DNA from: Bacteroidales bacterium
GTDB taxonomy: Bacteria > Bacteroidota > Bacteroidia > Bacteroidales > Dysgonomonadaceae
NCBI GenBank assembly: GCA_012798745.1
Contig: JAAZMQ010000253.1
Coordinates: 1-7,927 of the forward strand
DNA length: 7,927 bases
Direction of reading: 5' to 3'
Shown one piece after another: positions 1 to 6,221 of the stretch (within the stretch, counting starts at the first letter, position 1; every line of letters begins with the position of its first letter). The notes beneath the pieces were generated by a model. That model ran no database searches, was not told the DNA's origin, and saw nothing but the letters and a program-made list of their open reading frames with translations. Made by a program: the position numbers and the translations under genes.

Positions 1-1161
1 ATTGTTTTGTTGTTTTCGTGCACCGAGAAAAAGAATCGAAAAGAAACTTCGGATAAAGCTCAGCAAGCGGTTATAGAGGTTCCGCAAACCGGTGAAATGT
101 ATCTCTTGGTAGGTACGTATACTTCCGAAAAGGGGAGCAAAGGTATTTACGTTTATCGATTCGACACCGAAACAGGGAAAAGTGAAGAGGTTTCCATGAC
201 GGAAGTTTCCAATCCTTCGTATTTTACCTTAAGCCCTGATGAAGAATTTGTGTATTCGGTGGGTGAAAATGCTGAGGGAGATGGCATGGCTCATGCTTTT
301 TCGTTCGATAAAAAAACGGGACAGCTTGCCCTGATTAATTCACAGAGTACACAAAGTGCGGGTCCTTGTTACATTACGATCGATCAAAAGGGAAAGAATG
401 TACATACAGCTAATTATGGCGGTGGGAGCATTTCTTCTTTCCAGGTAAGAAATGACGGTGGGTTGAGCGAATTGATTTCTCTGATTCAGTTTAAAGGATC
501 AGGAACAGATACAATTCGTCAGAAAAGTTCCCATGTGCATTGTGTGCGGTATTCACCTGACGGTAGATATTTTTTTGCCACTGATTTAGGTACCGATAAA
601 ATATATCGTATGGAAACAATGGAGGCTGTTTTCGAGGGACAACCCTCTATTTCGGAGAGTACGCTTATAGCATTTGTTACCCCTCCGGGAACAGGTCCCA
701 GGCATTTTGATTTTCATCCCGGCGAAAATTATGTTTACTTGCTTGGCGAATTATCGGGGAAAGTAATTGTGTATGACTACAACGATGGGTATCTCAAAAT
801 GAAACAGACCATTGCTTCGGATACAGCAGGTGCACGCGGAAGTGCCGATATTCATGTTTCGCCCGACGGTAAATTCCTATATACTTCTAATCGTTTGAAG
901 GCTGACGGAATAGCCATTTTTTCGATTAACCCCAATGATGGGAAGCTTACCAGAGTGGGTTATCAGCTTACGGCCCGTCATCCGCGTAATTTTGTAATTA
1001 CTCCTAACGGTAAATTGCTGCTTGTGGCTAGTCGCGACGATAATAAAATTCAAGTATTTGCCATCGATAACCAAACCGGTTTATTAACCGACACAAATCA
1101 GGATATTCTTTTGGATAAGCCTGTTTGCTTAAAGTTTGCTGCGATGGCAAATAGAGAATGA
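1..1161 (+). CDS. Lactonase-family (PF10282-type) seven-bladed beta-propeller lipoprotein, 5' end outside window
   Basis: The reading frame is open from base 1, so the gene starts upstream of the window; the TTG at 7 lies inside the signal peptide and is not a credible start. The first codons read I-V-L-L-F-S-C, the end of a hydrophobic signal peptide with a lipobox (L-F-S-C), so the mature protein should begin at that Cys as a lipoprotein. A charged linker follows, then repeated propeller blades, each with a strand pattern ending in motifs such as NPSYFTLSPD, GPCYITIDQKG, GTGPRHFDFHP, SADIHVSPDGK and HPRNFVITPNGK. This is the signature of the lactonase family that includes E. coli Pgl (6-phosphogluconolactonase, about 330 aa). 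Because this copy is exported, a cytosolic sugar-phosphate lactone is an unlikely substrate; another lactone or a binding role is possible. The family call is firm and the substrate is unknown. It converges on tdh with a 10-bp gap. Confidence 0.9.
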   Translation: MVLLFSCTEKKNRKETSDKAQQAVIEVPQTGEMYLLVGTYTSEKGSKGIYVYRFDTETGKSEEVSMTEVSNPSYFTLSPDEEFVYSVGENAEGDGMAHAFSFDKKTGQLALINSQSTQSAGPCYITIDQKGKNVHTANYGGGSISSFQVRNDGGLSELISLIQFKGSGTDTIRQKSSHVHCVRYSPDGRYFFATDLGTDKIYRMETMEAVFEGQPSISESTLIAFVTPPGTGPRHFDFHPGENYVYLLGELSGKVIVYDYNDGYLKMKQTIASDTAGARGSADIHVSPDGKFLYTSNRLKADGIAIFSINPNDGKLTRVGYQLTARHPRNFVITPNGKLLLVASRDDNKIQVFAIDNQTGLLTDTNQDILLDKPVCLKFAAMANRE

Positions 1162-1171
1162 AAAAAGCCGG

Positions 1172-2197
1172 TTATTCCCAATTCAGAATTACTTTTCCGC
1201 ACTGCCCACTTTCCATTACATCGAATCCTTTCTGGAAATCGTCAATGCTAAAACGATGGGTGATGACAGGTGTAAGATCGAGTCCGGAAATGAGCATTTG
1301 CTCCATTTTATACCATGTTTCCCACATTTCGCGTCCATAAATACCTTTTAAAGTGAGTGCTTTAAAGATTATGGTGTTCCAATCTACGGTTGTGGTATTC
1401 GGCAAAATGCCAAGTAGGGCTATTTTGGATCCGTTGTACATGTGATTAATCATATCGCAGAAAGCAGCCGGTGCCCCCGACATTTCCAATCCCACATCGA
1501 ATCCGCGCATTTTCAAATCTTTTACGGCTTGGCCGATAGTTTCGCCTTTCGATAGATTTACGGTGATGGTGGCTCCCATTTTTTTGGCGATATTCAACCG
1601 ATATTCGCTCATGTCGCTCACAACAATGTAGCGTGCCCCTGCAAACTTGCAGATGGCGGTGGCCATATTGCCGATGAGACCTGCGCCGGTAATAAGCACA
1701 TCTTCGCCCAGAACAGGGAAAGCCAGTGCTGTATGGGTAGCGTTTCCAAATGGATCCATTATGGCAGCTATTTCGTCGGGAATACGTGGATCGAGTTTAA
1801 CTACGTTGGCTGCCGGTAGCGAAAGGTATTCGGCAAAAGCTCCGTCGCGATTAACGCCTACGCTGATAGAGTTTTCGCACACGTGTAGTTTACCCCGCCT
1901 GCAATTGCGGCAATGTCCGCAGGCAATATGCCCTTCACCTGTGACACGGTCGCCGATTTTCAGATTTTCCACACCTCTACCCATATCCACGATTTCGCCA
2001 ACATATTCGTGACCGATAACCAGAGGAGTTTTGATGTTTTTTTGCGACCAATCGTCCCATTTATAAATGTGTAGATCGGTACCGCAAATGGCGGTTTTCT
2101 TGATTTTGATAAGTACATCGTTAACACCCAGTGAGGGTACGGGAACGTCTTCCATCCAAATGCCCTTTTCGGGGCGTAATTTTACCAGTGCTTTCAT
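1172..2197 (-). CDS. tdh: L-threonine 3-dehydrogenase
   Basis: Zinc-dependent medium-chain dehydrogenase that oxidises L-threonine with NAD+ to 2-amino-3-ketobutyrate in the cytoplasm, the first step of threonine conversion to glycine. At 341 aa it has the same length as E. coli Tdh and starts with nearly the same residues (MKALVKL), which fixes the start. Visible features: catalytic-zinc region with Cys38 (AICGTD), His63-Glu64 (IGHEYVGE) and His90 (GEGH); structural-zinc cysteines 93, 96, 99 and 107; Rossmann glycine motif GAGLIG at 171-176, with Asp195 at the end of the next strand; and the characteristic KGIYGREMWETWYKM and ITHRFSIDDFQKGFD segments near the C-terminus. It lies 50 bp downstream of kbl on the same strand, the order found in E. 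coli kbl-tdh, and no promoter or terminator is evident in the gap, so it is probably cotranscribed with kbl. Confidence 0.97.
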   Translation of the reverse strand: MKALVKLRPEKGIWMEDVPVPSLGVNDVLIKIKKTAICGTDLHIYKWDDWSQKNIKTPLVIGHEYVGEIVDMGRGVENLKIGDRVTGEGHIACGHCRNCRRGKLHVCENSISVGVNRDGAFAEYLSLPAANVVKLDPRIPDEIAAIMDPFGNATHTALAFPVLGEDVLITGAGLIGNMATAICKFAGARYIVVSDMSEYRLNIAKKMGATITVNLSKGETIGQAVKDLKMRGFDVGLEMSGAPAAFCDMINHMYNGSKIALLGILPNTTTVDWNTIIFKALTLKGIYGREMWETWYKMEQMLISGLDLTPVITHRFSIDDFQKGFDVMESGQCGKVILNWE

Positions 2198-2247
2198 AAT
2201 TTATGAATCGTTGATTAGTTTTTGGGAATAGCTTTTTTTAGAAAAAT

Positions 2248-3438
2248 TTATTTTATCACATTCAGTTTCCTTCCTACTTTTATGAAAGCAGCGATGGCTT
2301 TGTCGAGGTGTTCAAGTTCGTGTCCTGCCGAAATTTGAACACGGATGCGTGCTTCACCTTTGGGCACGACAGGATAAGAAAATCCGGTTACATATATGCC
2401 TTCATCAAGCAGTTCTGCGGCAAATTCCTGTGAAAGACGAGCATCGTAGAGCATTACGGCGCAAATGGCCGATTGTGTGGGTTTGATGTCGAAGCGGGCT
2501 TCTTTCATTTTGGTCACAAAATAGTTCACATTTTCGTGCAGCTTATCCAGTAATTCGTTCGATTTTTCCAGTATATCGAACATTCTGATACTGGCAGCTA
2601 CCACCATAGGTGGAATGGAATTGGAGAAAAGATAGGGTCTTGATCGTTGACGCAGCATCTCAACGATTTCCTTGCGCCCTGTAGTAAATCCGCCGATGGC
2701 ACCGCCAAAGGCTTTTCCCAGTGTGCCGGTGATAATGTCTACCTTGCCTCTGCAATTGTACACTTCGGTGAGTCCACGTCCTGTTTTTCCCACCACACCT
2801 GCCGAATGACTTTCGTCCACCATGACAAGAGCATCGTATTTGTCAGCCAATTCCAAAATTTTATCGAGGGGAGCTGCATTGCCGTCCATTGAAAAAACAG
2901 CGTCTGTGGCTATAATACGAAAACGTTGCGATTGGGCTTCTTTTAGTTTTTCTTCCAGATCGCTCATATCGGTATTGGCGTAGCGATAGCGTTTTGCTTT
3001 GCATAAGCGTACACCGTCGATGATGGATGCGTGATTGAGGTTATCTGAAATGATGGCATCTTCTTCGGTGAAAAGGGATTCAAAAAGGCCTGTATTGGCA
3101 TCAAAACACGAAGCATACAAAATGGTGTCTTCTGTTCCGAAAAATTTACTGATGCGTGCTTCTAGTTCTTTGTGAAGATCTTGTGTGCCGCAGATGAAAC
3201 GTACGGACGACATGCCGTAACCCCTTTCGTCAAGAGCTTTTTTTGCAGCTTCTATCAATTGCGGACTTGCTGATAGTCCCAGATAGTTGTTGGCACAAAA
3301 ATTCAGCACTTGCTGACCCGATTTTACTTTGATTTCTGCTTTTTGCGGAGTTACAATCACGCGTTCATCTTTGTAAAGTCCTGCATCTTTAATGGCAGTT
3401 AATTCTTCTTGCAGGTGTTTTTGCATTTTTTCGTACAT
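2248..3438 (-). CDS. kbl: 2-amino-3-ketobutyrate CoA ligase (glycine C-acetyltransferase)
   Basis: PLP-dependent enzyme of the alpha-oxoamine synthase family. It cleaves 2-amino-3-ketobutyrate with CoA to glycine and acetyl-CoA, completing the pathway begun by Tdh. The 396-aa protein matches the usual length (E. coli Kbl is 398 aa). Motifs: INFCANNYLGL-like start of the catalytic domain (residues 46-55), SVRFICGTQ (78-86), NHASIIDGVRLCKAKRYRY (135-153, His136), MVDESHSAG (206-214, Asp208 and His211), ITGTLGKAFGG (236-246, PLP lysine near 242), RQRSRPYLFSNS, and VTGFSYPVVPKGEARIR near the C-terminus. The frame stays open 60 bases further upstream to an ATG at 3498, but that extension is lysine-rich, is absent from the family, and runs through the promoter. 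The ATG at 3438 (MYEKMQKHL) is therefore chosen. It heads the kbl-tdh operon. Confidence 0.96.
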   Translation of the reverse strand: MYEKMQKHLQEELTAIKDAGLYKDERVIVTPQKAEIKVKSGQQVLNFCANNYLGLSASPQLIEAAKKALDERGYGMSSVRFICGTQDLHKELEARISKFFGTEDTILYASCFDANTGLFESLFTEEDAIISDNLNHASIIDGVRLCKAKRYRYANTDMSDLEEKLKEAQSQRFRIIATDAVFSMDGNAAPLDKILELADKYDALVMVDESHSAGVVGKTGRGLTEVYNCRGKVDIITGTLGKAFGGAIGGFTTGRKEIVEMLRQRSRPYLFSNSIPPMVVAASIRMFDILEKSNELLDKLHENVNYFVTKMKEARFDIKPTQSAICAVMLYDARLSQEFAAELLDEGIYVTGFSYPVVPKGEARIRVQISAGHELEHLDKAIAAFIKVGRKLNVIK

Positions 3439-3467
3439 AGTTTTTTGTTTTCTTTTTTTAAGAACTG

Positions 3468-3499
3468 TAAAGATAATTGTTTTCGTATTTTTAAACAAA
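3468..3499 (-). promoter_or_regulatory. Bacteroidota-type promoter of kbl-tdh
   Basis: On the minus strand, TTTG (3499-3496) is followed after exactly 20 bases by TATCTTTA (3475-3468). This is seven of eight positions of the Bacteroidota -7 consensus TAnnTTTG (only the last base differs) at the usual 19-21 base spacing. It sits just downstream of the peptidase terminator and would give a 5' leader of about 25 nt before the kbl ATG at 3438. The site was found by eye and no transcript data were available. Confidence 0.6.
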
Positions 3500-3508
3500 A
3501 AGGGAATA

Positions 3509-3538
3509 AAAAAGACGGCAAAATCCCGCCGTCTTTTT
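3509..3538 (-). terminator. Rho-independent terminator after the YugP-like gene
   Basis: An 11-bp perfect stem (bases 3509-3519 pair with 3528-3538, core GACGGC/GCCGTC) encloses an 8-base loop. Read on the minus strand the GC core is followed by a run of T. It begins 27 bases past the peptidase stop codon and ends just before the kbl promoter, so it insulates the two units. The stem is flanked by A and T runs on both sides and could also stop plus-strand transcription, although no plus-strand gene points at it. Confidence 0.85.
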
Positions 3539-3565
3539 GAATGCTTATTTCCACTGATGATGTTT

Positions 3566-4246
3566 CTATCTTCTGTTGCTTCCTAAAGCAATTAATATGT
3601 AATAAATAAGGGTTGCCAGCGAGCTGAGGGCTGCGATCACATAGGTGTAAGCTGCCCACTTTAATGCATCGCGAGCTTGTGCCTCATTTGTTACATCGGT
3701 TATTCCTGCATGGTTCAGCCATGCCAATGCCCGCTGTGAAGCGTTTATCTCAACGGGTAATGTGATAAGACTAAACAAAGTAGTCATGGCAAACATGGCT
3801 ATTCCGATCCAGATGAGGGCAGGAAAGGTTTGGATAAGAATGATGCCGCCCAAAAGCACCCACGTTACCCATCGCGAGGTGAACGTGACTACCGGCACTA
3901 AAGCAGAACGCATTTTCAAAGGAGCATACTGGATGGCGTGTTGTACGGCATGTCCGGTTTCATGAGCCGCAACGGCAGCCGCTGCCACACTGCTGCTCGA
4001 ATAAACTCCTTCGCTGAGGTTTATCGTTTTGTTAAGCGGATTATAATGATCGGTGAGTTTTCCTTTTGTGGAAGTGATTTGTACGTCGTAAATACCGTGA
4101 TCATGCAGCATTTTTTCGGCTACATCACGTCCCGTCATCCCGTTGCCGAGAGGAATTTTTGAGTATTTATTGAATCGTTGCTGCAAAGTGGCCGATACAA
4201 TATAGCTTGCAAGGGCTATAGCGATAAATAAAATCCAGATTATCAT
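3566..4246 (-). CDS. YugP-like integral membrane zinc metallopeptidase (Zn_peptidase_2, PF04298-type)
   Basis: A predicted membrane-embedded zinc peptidase of 226 aa, the usual size for the YugP family, whose physiological substrate is not known. An N-terminal hydrophobic segment (about residues 2-20) is followed by a soluble stretch with the family pattern around DVQITSTKGKLTDHYNP and KTINLSEGVY (54-82). The zinc motif HETGH is at 95-99 in the context AAAAVAAHETGHAVQHA. Hydrophobic segments follow at about 116-137, 141-163 and 198-220. Glu166 in LPVEINASQRA (163-173) is a likely third zinc ligand, inferred from conservation of this segment in the family. The gene stands alone, with 112 bp to purA upstream and a strong terminator downstream (3509-3538). 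I see no convincing TAnnTTTG promoter directly upstream. The family call is firm; the function is not. Confidence 0.9.
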   Translation of the reverse strand: MIIWILFIAIALASYIVSATLQQRFNKYSKIPLGNGMTGRDVAEKMLHDHGIYDVQITSTKGKLTDHYNPLNKTINLSEGVYSSSSVAAAAVAAHETGHAVQHAIQYAPLKMRSALVPVVTFTSRWVTWVLLGGIILIQTFPALIWIGIAMFAMTTLFSLITLPVEINASQRALAWLNHAGITDVTNEAQARDALKWAAYTYVIAALSSLATLIYYILIALGSNRR

Positions 4247-4325
4247 ATCAAGAAAATAAATTTAATACGTTGTTTTTACTTTATATAACGCCTTTTATAT
4301 CGAAAAGTTCAACTCGATGCTTTTT

Positions 4326-4350
4326 AAAAAAAGGATATTGTTGGGATATC
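4326..4350 (-). terminator. Candidate weak terminator after purA
   Basis: On the minus strand, starting 8 bases past the purA stop, GATAT (4350-4346) can pair with ATATC (4338-4334) across a 7-base loop, followed by C and seven T. The stem is short and AT-rich, so termination may be partial. Its position in the 112-bp gap between purA and the peptidase gene fits the end of a Fur-family/purA transcript. Confidence 0.4.
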
Positions 4351-4358
4351 ATTTAACT

Positions 4359-5621
4359 TTATTTTCGGATAATGGTTTGAGCCCTGTTTGGCCCCACCGA
4401 AACAATAGCGATAGGTATACCCAGTTCTTTTTCGAGGAAAGATAAGTACGAATTGAATTCCTTGGGGAATGCGTCTTCCGTTTTTATGTTTGTCATATCG
4501 GTTTTCCAGCCCGGCAATTCAACATACACGGGTTTAATGTTCTCCGAGATATCGAACGGAAGATCTTTTATTTTTTTCCCGTTGATTTCATAGGCGACGC
4601 AAGCCTTGATGGTGTCAAACGTATCCAGCACATCGCTTTTCATCATCACCAGTTTGGTAACATCGTTTAGCATGATGGTGTAGCGAAGTGCCACCAAATC
4701 AATCCAACCGCAACGGCGAGGACGGCCGGTTACCGAGCCGTATTCCCATCCCCTGTCGCGAAGCAACTGCCCGGTTTCGTCAGTTAATTCAGTAGGAAAT
4801 GGTCCGCCACCTACGCGTGTACAATACGCTTTAAAAACGCCGAAAATTTCACCGATTTTGTGTGGCGACACGCCCAAACCTGTGCACGCACCCGCACAAA
4901 TAGTGCTGGATGAGGTCACAAAAGGATACGTTCCGAAATCGATATCCAGCATGGAACCTTGTGCACCTTCTGCCAATATTTTATCTCCTTCGTCCAGGCG
5001 TTTATTAATAAAGTGCTCGCTGTCGATGATATTGAATGTTTTTAGTTTTTCTATACCTGCGAACCATTCTTTTTCAAGTGTTTCCAGATCATATTCAATT
5101 GAATATTGGGATAACATTTTTTTATGTCGATCGGTAGCTTTTCGGTATTTTTCTTCAAAATTGTGGAATATATCGCCTATTCGCAATCCGTTTCGGGATA
5201 CTTTATCTGTATAGGCGGGCCCGATGCCTCTACCGGTAGTTCCGATCATGGAATTTCCTTTTTCTTTTTCTGAGGCGGCATCCAGAAGGCGATGGGTAGG
5301 CAGAATAAGATGTGCCTTTTTTGAAATATAAAGTTTATCGGTAAGTTGGTGACCTGAAGCTTCCAGCGTTTCTGTTTCTTGTTTGAACATGGCGGGGTCG
5401 ACAACCATTCCGTTACCTATGATATTTATTTTCCCTTCCTGAAAAATACCCGAAGGAATGGATTTCAGTATGTATTTCTGATTTTCGAATTCCAATGTGT
5501 GGCCGGCATTGGGACCACCCTGAAAACGCGCCACGATTTGATAATTCGGGGTTAGTACGTCCACAATTTTCCCTTTGCCTTCATCACCCCATTGAAGGCC
5601 TAAAATTACATCTACTTTCAT
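4359..5621 (-). CDS. purA: Adenylosuccinate synthetase
   Basis: Catalyses GTP-dependent condensation of IMP with aspartate to adenylosuccinate, the committed step from IMP to AMP, in the cytoplasm. The length of 420 aa is close to bacterial PurA (about 430). The N-terminal P-loop reads GLQWGDEGKGK (8-18) with the catalytic Asp13; His41 lies in GGPNAGHT (35-42). The IMP-binding segment GTTGRGIGPAYTDKVSR (127-143) places Thr129 and Arg143 at the E. coli positions. Further family segments are EGAQGSMLDIDFGTYPFVTSS, TRVGGGPFPTEL, GRPRRCGWIDLVALRY and the C-terminal VGPNRAQTI. The start is fixed by the P-loop lying 12 residues in, as in relatives. The Fur-family gene ends 41 bp upstream on the same strand with no promoter or terminator visible between them, so the two are probably cotranscribed. 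Confidence 0.98.
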   Translation of the reverse strand: MKVDVILGLQWGDEGKGKIVDVLTPNYQIVARFQGGPNAGHTLEFENQKYILKSIPSGIFQEGKINIIGNGMVVDPAMFKQETETLEASGHQLTDKLYISKKAHLILPTHRLLDAASEKEKGNSMIGTTGRGIGPAYTDKVSRNGLRIGDIFHNFEEKYRKATDRHKKMLSQYSIEYDLETLEKEWFAGIEKLKTFNIIDSEHFINKRLDEGDKILAEGAQGSMLDIDFGTYPFVTSSSTICAGACTGLGVSPHKIGEIFGVFKAYCTRVGGGPFPTELTDETGQLLRDRGWEYGSVTGRPRRCGWIDLVALRYTIMLNDVTKLVMMKSDVLDTFDTIKACVAYEINGKKIKDLPFDISENIKPVYVELPGWKTDMTNIKTEDAFPKEFNSYLSFLEKELGIPIAIVSVGPNRAQTIIRK

Positions 5622-5662
5622 TGTTTTTATCTTACTTCTTTAGTGTTGTTTTTGCTTGAAGA

Positions 5663-6154
5663 TTACTCGCCATTTATTTTTGAGGCAAGTTTTTTTATTT
5701 CCATTTTCTTTTCTTGGCTGCATTTGTTGCAAATGCCGTAAATATACATGCTGTAGTAGTGTACAGTAAATTTTTTGATCTTTTTTTGTTGATTGTGTGT
5801 AAATAAATTACCATCTTTTATTTCCTGAACATTGCCGCACGATATGCAGATTAAATGGCTGTGATTATCGTTTCCATAAGCTCGTTCGTATGTAGAGACA
5901 TTACCTCCAAATTGATGTTTTACTACCAATCCGCAATCGAGTAGCAGTTCAATGGTGTTGTATAATGTAGCTCTACTCACACGAAAATTTATATCGATCA
6001 TGGATTTATATAATGAATTTATATCGAAATGTCCTTTTGTGGAATAAATATGATCGAGGATGGCAAAGCGTTCAGGTGTTTTTCGATATTTATGGAGCGT
6101 CAAATATTCCATAAATTTATCTTTCACCTGTTTTCTTAATTTTGCATTATCCAT
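5663..6154 (-). CDS. Fur-family metal-dependent transcriptional regulator
   Basis: A 163-aa DNA-binding repressor-type protein of the Fur/Zur/PerR family. The N-terminal winged helix spans about residues 20-85, with KTPERFAILDHIY (25-37) and a recognition-helix region RVSRATLYNTIELLLDCGLV (58-77). The C-terminal dimerisation domain carries HSHLICISCG (98-107) and YGICNKC (139-145). Cys103, 106, 142 and 145 form the usual structural zinc site. The second, regulatory site can be assigned by position to His42, Glu90, His98, His100 and Glu111. The last ligand is Glu, as in Fur, rather than the Asp (Asp104 in B. subtilis) used by PerR for peroxide sensing, so an iron or zinc sensor is somewhat more likely than a PerR. 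The assignment was aligned by eye. It is followed closely by purA and preceded, 67 bp away, by the GHL10 gene. Met15 is an alternative start that keeps the whole core fold. Confidence 0.92.
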   Translation of the reverse strand: MDNAKLRKQVKDKFMEYLTLHKYRKTPERFAILDHIYSTKGHFDINSLYKSMIDINFRVSRATLYNTIELLLDCGLVVKHQFGGNVSTYERAYGNDNHSHLICISCGNVQEIKDGNLFTHNQQKKIKKFTVHYYSMYIYGICNKCSQEKKMEIKKLASKINGE

Positions 6155-6158
6155 AGTA

Positions 6159-6166
6159 CAAAAATA
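6159..6166 (-). promoter_or_regulatory. Candidate -7 element directly upstream of the Fur-family gene
   Basis: TATTTTTG on the minus strand matches TAnnTTTG exactly but ends only 4 bases before the ATG at 6154, and no TTTG lies at the proper distance upstream. If used, the transcript would be leaderless or nearly so for this start, or translation would begin at Met15. In this AT-rich gap a chance match is quite possible. Confidence 0.25.
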
Positions 6167-6221
6167 TTTCTTTTTTATGATATTTCCTTTTTATTCTTTG
6201 TTTATTTTATAAGGTTGGGTT

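Noticed and set aside
7..9. TTG start codon for the lactonase gene
   Set aside because: It lies inside the signal peptide just before the lipobox Cys, and the frame is open to the window edge, so the true start is upstream.
1136..1351. Plus-strand ORFs spanning the lactonase/tdh junction
   Set aside because: They run antisense into the tdh 3' end and have no recognisable features.
1647..2012. Plus-strand ORF of 121 codons opposite tdh
   Set aside because: It lies wholly antisense to a clearly conserved enzyme gene and its translation shows no recognisable domain.
3399..3659. Minus-strand ORF bridging the kbl and peptidase genes
   Set aside because: It overlaps the ends of both genes in another frame and crosses the terminator and promoter; the product is low-complexity and basic.
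4299..4318. Small ATCGA/TCGAT inverted repeat between purA and the peptidase gene
   Set aside because: Only 5 bp per arm around a 10-base spacer, which is expected by chance.
4247..4358. Promoter for the YugP-like gene
   Set aside because: TAAATTTA occurs near the start codon but no TTTG lies at the required spacing; the match is too weak to list in this AT-rich gap.
4858..5214. Plus-strand ORF of 118 codons opposite purA
   Set aside because: Antisense shadow of purA with no family signature.
1172..5621. Functional link in which kbl-tdh supplies glycine for purine synthesis near purA
   Set aside because: Glycine is a purine precursor, but the units are separated by the peptidase gene and a strong terminator, and PurA acts after the ring is built; proximity alone is not evidence.
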